64,000 bases of DNA, from the NCBI GenBank assembly GCA_900770255.1, contig CAAGJN010000068.1:1-64000 (forward strand), written 5' to 3'. Position numbers and translations under genes: made by a program. Below the pieces are notes generated by a model. It saw nothing but the letters and a program-made list of their open reading frames with translations. It was not told the origin of the DNA and made no database searches. Numbering within the stretch: the first letter of the stretch is position 1; every line of letters begins with the position of its first letter. Shown here piece after piece: positions 59,554-64,000 of the stretch. The stretch is from Clostridia bacterium. GTDB lineage: Bacteria > Bacillota > Clostridia > Oscillospirales > Acutalibacteraceae.

Positions 59554-59906
59554 GCGAGCAGGCTGGACAGCTGCGGGGATCGTAAGATCCGTGAGGAAAG
59601 TCCGAGCTTCACAGAGCAGGATAACGGCTAACGGCCGCCGAGGGTGACCTTAGGGAAAGTGCAACAGAGATATACCGCCCGGTTTTCCGGGTAAGGGTGG
59701 AAAGGCGAGGTAAGAGCTCACCGGCGTGCAGGAGACTGCATTGCCCTGCAAACCCTATCCGAAGCAACACCGACCGGGGAGGGGCGGTAAGCCCCGCGCT
59801 TGCTCGGCGCAATTCTCCCCAACGGGTGGCTAAAGCGTATCGGCAACGGTGCGCGTAGATAGATAGCTGTCTTAAATGACAAAACTCGGCTTACAGGCCT
59901 GCTCGC
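59554..59906 (+). ncRNA. rnpB: RNase P RNA, A-type
   Basis: The catalytic RNA of RNase P. The termini pair (GCGAGCAGGC with GCCTGCTCGC), and the conserved core is present: GAGGAAAGTCCGAGCTTC, ACAGAGCAGGATAACGG, GTGCAACAGAGATATACCGCC, GTAAGGGTGGAAAGGCGAGG, TAAGAGCTCACCGG and the late CGTAGATAGATAGC with GACAAAACTCGGCTTACAG. The peripheral helices fit the ancestral A-type rather than the Bacillus B-type. Ends were set from the closing helix and may vary by a few bases. Confidence 0.94.
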
Positions 59907-60001
59907 CCTGTAACTCGCGTCGGCGCCTCAGCATACAATGTGTTACACCCGATAGGCAAAAAAGCCCCGTCGGGAGCAACACAGGTGTTGAGGTGATATA
60001 A

Positions 60002-60343
60002 ATGTTAGAGGGAGTGCTTCTCGGAGTCTTTACGACGTTTGTGCTGATAGGCGTTGTGAGCATATCTTATTACATAGTGCTCAAGGTACTGCACCCGCGT
60101 TCATACGGCAAATATATCGTCGTTGTCCCGGCCCGCGCCGGTATGAGAGATGTTGCGAGCATAGGCTATGCCCAACGTCTGCGCTCGGGGATGCTCGGCA
60201 ACAAGGAGCACGTTGTCATACTCGATCTCGGCATGGACGAGAGCACCCGCAGCGAGTGCGAGAGCATGTGCAGAAGCTGCGAGGGACTTTACCTCCTCGC
60301 TCCGGATGATTTAAAAAACTTCGTTTTCCGAAAGGACCTATAG
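60002..60343 (+). CDS. Single-pass membrane protein of unknown function
   Basis: A 113-residue protein with one N-terminal membrane helix (LLGVFTTFVLIGVVSISYYIV) and a cytosolic part with a beta-alpha pattern (YIVVVPARAGMRDVASIGYA, VVILDLGMDESTRSECESMC). A GAGGTG site precedes the ATG, and the stop lies just before recD2, so the ORF is real. I do not recognise a family. Similar small proteins upstream of recD2 occur in Clostridia, but their role is unknown to me. Confidence 0.65.
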   Translation: MLEGVLLGVFTTFVLIGVVSISYYIVLKVLHPRSYGKYIVVVPARAGMRDVASIGYAQRLRSGMLGNKEHVVILDLGMDESTRSECESMCRSCEGLYLLAPDDLKNFVFRKDL

Positions 60344-62542
60344 ATGCAGGAACATGAGCGAATCCGCATAAGCGGCGTGATAGACTGCGTGACTTTCTCG
60401 AACCCCGAAAACGGCTTTACCGTGCTCGAGCTCGAGAGCGGCGACGAGCTGATAACCGCAGTCGGCGTTATGCCTGAAGTCAAGGCCGGCGAGCTTCTGG
60501 AGCTCTCCGGCTATTGGGACTTTCACGCCTCCTTCGGCAGGCAGTTCAGAGTTGAGCTGTGCGAGCATAAAATGCCCGTGGCGGCCGGCGATATCCTGCA
60601 CTATCTCTCGGCCGGCGGCGTCAAGGGCATCGGCCCGAAGCTCGCAGTTAAAATAGTTGATAAATTCGGCGAGGACACGCTCAGTATAATCGAGAACGAG
60701 CCCGAACGCCTTGCGCAGATACGAGGCATTTCGCTCGACAAGGCCAGAGAAATCAGCGCCGATTTTAAAAAGCAGTTTGCCGTGCGCGAGGTAATGATGT
60801 CGCTCGAAAAGTACGGCATGACCACCGCGGAGTGCGTCAGAGCGTTCAACGCTTTCGGCGTGCGCGCCGCGGATATTATAAAGCGCAACCCCTATGCGCT
60901 GTGCGGCGAGGGCTTCGGCTTTGCCCGCGCCGAGGCGATAGCCGACGCGCTCCCCGAGCCGCCCGAGCGGGGATACAGGCTTCAGGCGGGCGTTGTGCAC
61001 GTCATGAGCCATAATCTTGCAAACGGCCACACCTGCATCCCGCGCGAGAAGCTGTTCGACCCCTGCGCCGAGCTGCTTTCGACAAATGCGGATACGATAG
61101 ACATCACGATAGACGAGCTCATAGGCTCGGGCAGGCTCGTCAGCGAATTTATAGACGACAGGGAGTTTATCTTTCTGCCGCAGATATACAGAGCCGAGAA
61201 GTCAGCTGCGGAGCATATAAGGCAGCTGAGCAAGTTCCCTCCCGCAGGCCGCAAAACCGCAGAGAGCGAGATAACAAAGCTCGAAAAGAGAAACGGCATA
61301 AAATATGGCGAGCGTCAGCGCGAGGCGATAGCGACCGCAGTCGAGCGAGGAATGCTCATTCTCACCGGAGGCCCGGGCACCGGCAAAACTACCACGCTCA
61401 ACGGAATTTTGCAGCTCTTTGAGGACGACGGCCTCAAGGTCGCGCTCGCCGCGCCCACAGGCAGAGCCGCCAAACGCATGAGCGAGGTTACGGGCAGACC
61501 CGCAAAGACTATTCACCGGCTTCTGGAGGTCGAGTGGGACAAGCACGACCGCCCGCAGTTTTCGCGCAATTCACGCAATCCTCTCGATGCTCAGGCCGTT
61601 ATTCTCGACGAGCTGTCGATGGTCGATATAACACTTTTTGCAAGCTTTCTCGACGCGCTTCCGATCGGCTGCCGCCTTGTGATGGTCGGTGACTCCGATC
61701 AGCTTCCGCCGGTAGGGGCGGGCAATGTGCTGCACGATATGATCGACTCGGGGGTCATTCCCGTCGTGGAGCTGACCGAGGTGTTCCGCCAGGCTATGGA
61801 GAGCTTGATCGTAGAGAACGCTCACCGCATAGTTAAAGGCGAGGCACCGAGGCTCAACATCTCAGATAAGGACTTCTTTTTTATACAGACAGAGTCGCCG
61901 TTTCTCGCGGCCAAAACCGTCTCGGAGCTGTGCGCCGTGCGCCTGCCGCGCGCCTACGGGTATTCGCCGCTCGACGATATTCAGGTCATATGCCCGTCGA
62001 GGATGGGCGAGAGCGGCACGAACAACGTCAACCGCATCCTGCAGGCGGCGCTCAATCCCGCCGACGCCTCGAAGCCCGAGATGGCTGTTGCGGGCACCGT
62101 GTTTCGCACCGGTGATAAGGTTATGCAGACGCGCAACAACTACGATATCGAGTGGACAGGCCCCGACGGCGACGGCACAGGGATATTCAACGGCGATATT
62201 GGTCTGCTAAGAAAGATCGATCAGCGTTCGCGCACGGTCGAGATAATTTTTGACGAGCGAAAGGCAGTGTTCCCGTTTGAGTCCATGCAGGAACTGGAGC
62301 TCGCATATGCCGTGACCGTACATAAGAGCCAGGGCAACGAGTTCGACGTTGTGGTCATGCCGGTCGTCGGCGTGCCGCCGCGTCTCAGCTACAGAAACCT
62401 GCTGTATACCGGAGTCACGCGCGCAAAAAAGATGCTCGTGCTTGTAGGCAGCAAAACTCAGGTCTGCGCCATGGCTGCAAATGATAAGAAAGCGCGCCGC
62501 TATTCCGCGCTTCGGCACTTTCTTACGGAGAACGAAAAATGA
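60344..62542 (+). CDS. recD2: RecD2-type ATP-dependent DNA helicase
   Basis: A 732-residue 5'-3' helicase of the RecD2/YrrC family. The N-terminal extension of about 300 residues includes an OB-like fold and tandem HhH motifs (LSAGGVKGIGPKLAVKIVDK, LAQIRGISLDKAREI), which separate RecD2 from RecBCD RecD. Motor motifs are Walker A GGPGTGKTTTLN, APTGRAAKRMSE, motif II DELSMVD, and the C-terminal VHKSQGNEFDVVVMP and YTGVTRAKKML. It starts directly after the small membrane protein gene and probably acts in DNA repair and replication-fork upkeep. Confidence 0.93.
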   Translation: MQEHERIRISGVIDCVTFSNPENGFTVLELESGDELITAVGVMPEVKAGELLELSGYWDFHASFGRQFRVELCEHKMPVAAGDILHYLSAGGVKGIGPKLAVKIVDKFGEDTLSIIENEPERLAQIRGISLDKAREISADFKKQFAVREVMMSLEKYGMTTAECVRAFNAFGVRAADIIKRNPYALCGEGFGFARAEAIADALPEPPERGYRLQAGVVHVMSHNLANGHTCIPREKLFDPCAELLSTNADTIDITIDELIGSGRLVSEFIDDREFIFLPQIYRAEKSAAEHIRQLSKFPPAGRKTAESEITKLEKRNGIKYGERQREAIATAVERGMLILTGGPGTGKTTTLNGILQLFEDDGLKVALAAPTGRAAKRMSEVTGRPAKTIHRLLEVEWDKHDRPQFSRNSRNPLDAQAVILDELSMVDITLFASFLDALPIGCRLVMVGDSDQLPPVGAGNVLHDMIDSGVIPVVELTEVFRQAMESLIVENAHRIVKGEAPRLNISDKDFFFIQTESPFLAAKTVSELCAVRLPRAYGYSPLDDIQVICPSRMGESGTNNVNRILQAALNPADASKPEMAVAGTVFRTGDKVMQTRNNYDIEWTGPDGDGTGIFNGDIGLLRKIDQRSRTVEIIFDERKAVFPFESMQELELAYAVTVHKSQGNEFDVVVMPVVGVPPRLSYRNLLYTGVTRAKKMLVLVGSKTQVCAMAANDKKARRYSALRHFLTENEK

Positions 62543-63270
62543 GTATATCTGCGTTTGAATATATCTCGTATGCTTTCTTCCCGCGGCGCTGTGCCTTCTG
62601 CGGTAGAGTCGTTCCGCCGGACAGCCCGCTGTGCGAGGCCTGTCAAGGAGACTGCGAAAGGGTCGGTGAGGACATCTGCCCGCGCTGCGGCAGGGACAAA
62701 AAGGACTGCTGCTGCGGCAGCCACAGGCGCTTTTTTGAAGCTCAGGCCGCGCCGTTTTATTACAGCGGATCGGTAAAATGCTGCCTTCACGGATTAAAAT
62801 TTGACGGCTGTGTCCAAAATGCTCAGGGACTCGCCGCATTTATGGCGCAGTGCGTCACAGAGCGCTTCGGGGACATGAGCTTTGATTTTATAACCTGCGT
62901 GCCGCTGTCCGAAGCTTCGCTCAAAAAACGCGGCTACAACCAGAGCGCTCTGCTCGCAAAGAGCATTTCAAAGAAGCTCAGAATACCATTTGAAGAAAAT
63001 CTGCTCTCAAGACCGTTTCAGGGAAAGGAGCAGAAGACGCTCAGCGGCATCGAACGCCTCGGCGGAGTTATAGGCGAATTTGACTGCGCCGAAAACAGAA
63101 TTATCGAAAACGCCGCAGTTCTGCTGTGCGACGATATATCAACAACGGGAGCTACGCTCAATGAGTGTGCAAAGCTTCTGCTGCTGCGCGGGGCCGATAA
63201 GGTCTGCTGTATCAGCGCGGCGATAACAAGGAAGGAGGACGGACAATGCTCGGAACAAACATCGGAATAG
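62539..63270 (+). CDS. ComF family phosphoribosyltransferase-like protein
   Basis: A 243-residue ComF-like protein. The N-terminal zinc-ribbon has RRCAFCGRVVPP, LCEACQG and CPRCGRDKKDCCCG. The PRTase fold has LKFDGCVQNAQGLA, TCVPLSEASLKKRGYNQSAL, the SRPFQGKEQKTLSGIER segment and the PRPP loop VLLCDDISTTGATLNECAKL. Members take part in DNA uptake for natural transformation, but most in Clostridia are unstudied. The start overlaps the recD2 stop (ATGA). Confidence 0.9.
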   Translation: MSISAFEYISYAFFPRRCAFCGRVVPPDSPLCEACQGDCERVGEDICPRCGRDKKDCCCGSHRRFFEAQAAPFYYSGSVKCCLHGLKFDGCVQNAQGLAAFMAQCVTERFGDMSFDFITCVPLSEASLKKRGYNQSALLAKSISKKLRIPFEENLLSRPFQGKEQKTLSGIERLGGVIGEFDCAENRIIENAAVLLCDDISTTGATLNECAKLLLLRGADKVCCISAAITRKEDGQCSEQTSE

Positions 63271-64000
63271 ATCTCGGCACGACTTCGATACTGATTTTCG
63301 TTGAGGGAAAGGGTATAGTCGTATCTGAGCCGAGCGTAGTCGCGTTCGATACCGACACGGGCAAGCTCCTTGCTGTCGGTCAAAAAGCGTCCGACATGAT
63401 CGGGCGCAACCCCGATTCCATAACCGTTGTCAAGCCTATGAGAAACGGCGTTATCTCCGACTTTACCGCGACAAAGGCGATAGTTCGCGTGTTGCTTTAT
63501 AAGGTCTGCAGGAACATGGTGCTAAAGCCCAACATAGTCGTGTGTATGCCATCTACCGTTACGAACCTTGAAAAGCGCACAATTCTTGATCTCGTCACCG
63601 CGGCGGGAGCGGGCAGAGCCTGCCTTATCGAGGAACCGCTTGCGGCGGCGCTCGGAGCGGGGCTTGATATCAGCCGCCCGGTGGGCACAATGGTCGTGGA
63701 TATCGGCGGCGGTACTGCCGATATAGCCGTTGTCACGATGGGCAGCATCTCGATATCAAAATCTGTAAAGATCGCGGGCAACGCGCTCGACGAGGATATA
63801 ATCCGATATCTGCGCCGCGAGCGCAATATCGTTATTGGCGAAAAGACTGCCGAGCACATAAAGCGTCAGATCGGCTGCGCCTACCTGCGCGACGTCGAGC
63901 TCGCTATTGAGATAAAGGGCAAGCACTATATAACCGGTATGCCGGTTACGGCCGAAGTCAACACGACCGAGGTGTATCTTGCAATGCGCGAGCATCTCGA
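63246..64000 (+). CDS. MreB/Mbl family rod-shape protein, N-terminal part (3' truncated by window edge)
   Basis: The first 251 residues of a bacterial actin; the frame is still open at the window end. The nucleotide-binding motif NIGIDLGTTSILIFVEGKG opens the protein, followed by VVSEPSVVAFD, the phosphate-2 loop MVVDIGGGTADIAVVTMG and EEPLAAALGAGLDI. Such proteins form membrane-bound filaments guiding sidewall growth; whether it is MreB, Mbl or MreBH cannot be decided from this part. The start overlaps the comF end, after AAGGAGG, an unusual neighbour for mreB, which usually lies with mreCD. Confidence 0.9.
   Translation, partial: MLGTNIGIDLGTTSILIFVEGKGIVVSEPSVVAFDTDTGKLLAVGQKASDMIGRNPDSITVVKPMRNGVISDFTATKAIVRVLLYKVCRNMVLKPNIVVCMPSTVTNLEKRTILDLVTAAGAGRACLIEEPLAAALGAGLDISRPVGTMVVDIGGGTADIAVVTMGSISISKSVKIAGNALDEDIIRYLRRERNIVIGEKTAEHIKRQIGCAYLRDVELAIEIKGKHYITGMPVTAEVNTTEVYLAMREHL

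Noticed and set aside
1..64000. CRISPR arrays, rRNA genes, insertion sequences
   Set aside because: No regularly spaced identical repeats of 25-40 bases, no rRNA signature stretches and no transposase-like frames or terminal inverted repeats were seen in either strand.

Overview
The window looks like chromosome from a gut-type Clostridia bacterium, most likely Oscillospirales (Oscillospiraceae/Ruminococcaceae). The evidence is the moderately high GC, strong AGGAGG ribosome binding sites with frequent GTG/TTG starts, Firmicutes housekeeping blocks (gdpP-rplI-dnaB, tilS-hpt-ftsH, obgE-mrnC, RNase J, DarA, DUF4364) and many glycosidases acting on plant or host glycans. The lineage is inferred from gene content; no 16S rRNA gene is present.

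Layout. 0-4.8 kb: the 3' end of feoB, two flavoproteins, an HEXXH membrane protein and a DUF4364 protein, all forward. 4.9-13 kb: reverse-strand sugar genes (a ceramidase-like secreted protein and a GH106-like glycosidase in one operon, then two tandem paralogous MFS permeases). 13.0-15.2 kb: tRNA-Thr and tRNA-Asp, then mgtE with a structured leader. 15.2-27.3 kb: a compact phage-derived block. 27.3-31.4 kb: GH38 mannosidase plus esterase operon. 31.4-40.4 kb: mtaB, a D,D-carboxypeptidase, a membrane protein, an rRNA methyltransferase, KDG kinase/KDPG aldolase, obgE, mini-RNase III and a YitT protein. 40.6-45.5 kb: tRNA-Val, the c-di-AMP receptor darA, an M20 peptidase, a GH27 galactosidase and a sialidase-fold protein. 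45.5-64 kb: murD, rnhA, a degenerate phosphohexomutase, RNase J, gdpP-rplI-dnaB-tilS-hpt-ftsH, a LiaF-like protein, rnpB, recD2, comF and the 5' part of an mreB-type gene cut by the right edge.

The phage-derived block is the most unusual part. It has a complete DNA-packaging and capsid set (small and large terminase, portal, protease-like protein, decoration protein, major capsid, two connectors), one tail-completion-like protein, a baseplate/fibre protein carrying a metallophosphoesterase, and a complete lysis set (amidase, XhlA-like, holin). I see no integrase, repressor, replication gene, tail tube, sheath or tape measure, and no attachment repeat. Its second half starts at a consensus sigma-A promoter overlapped by one LexA-like dyad and followed by a perfect LexA (SOS) box, in front of an unusual regulator that combines a sigma region-4-like helix-turn-helix with an XRE domain. 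A decayed prophage, a domesticated gene-transfer-agent-like particle and a tail-hijacking satellite are all possible.

The carbohydrate genes fit together as glycan foraging: alpha-mannosidase, alpha-galactosidase, rhamnosidase-like and sialidase-fold enzymes with an esterase, two MFS permeases, and a KDG kinase/KDPG aldolase pair that feeds uronate breakdown into glycolysis. Two c-di-AMP components (the receptor DarA and the phosphodiesterase GdpP) lie 10 kb apart.
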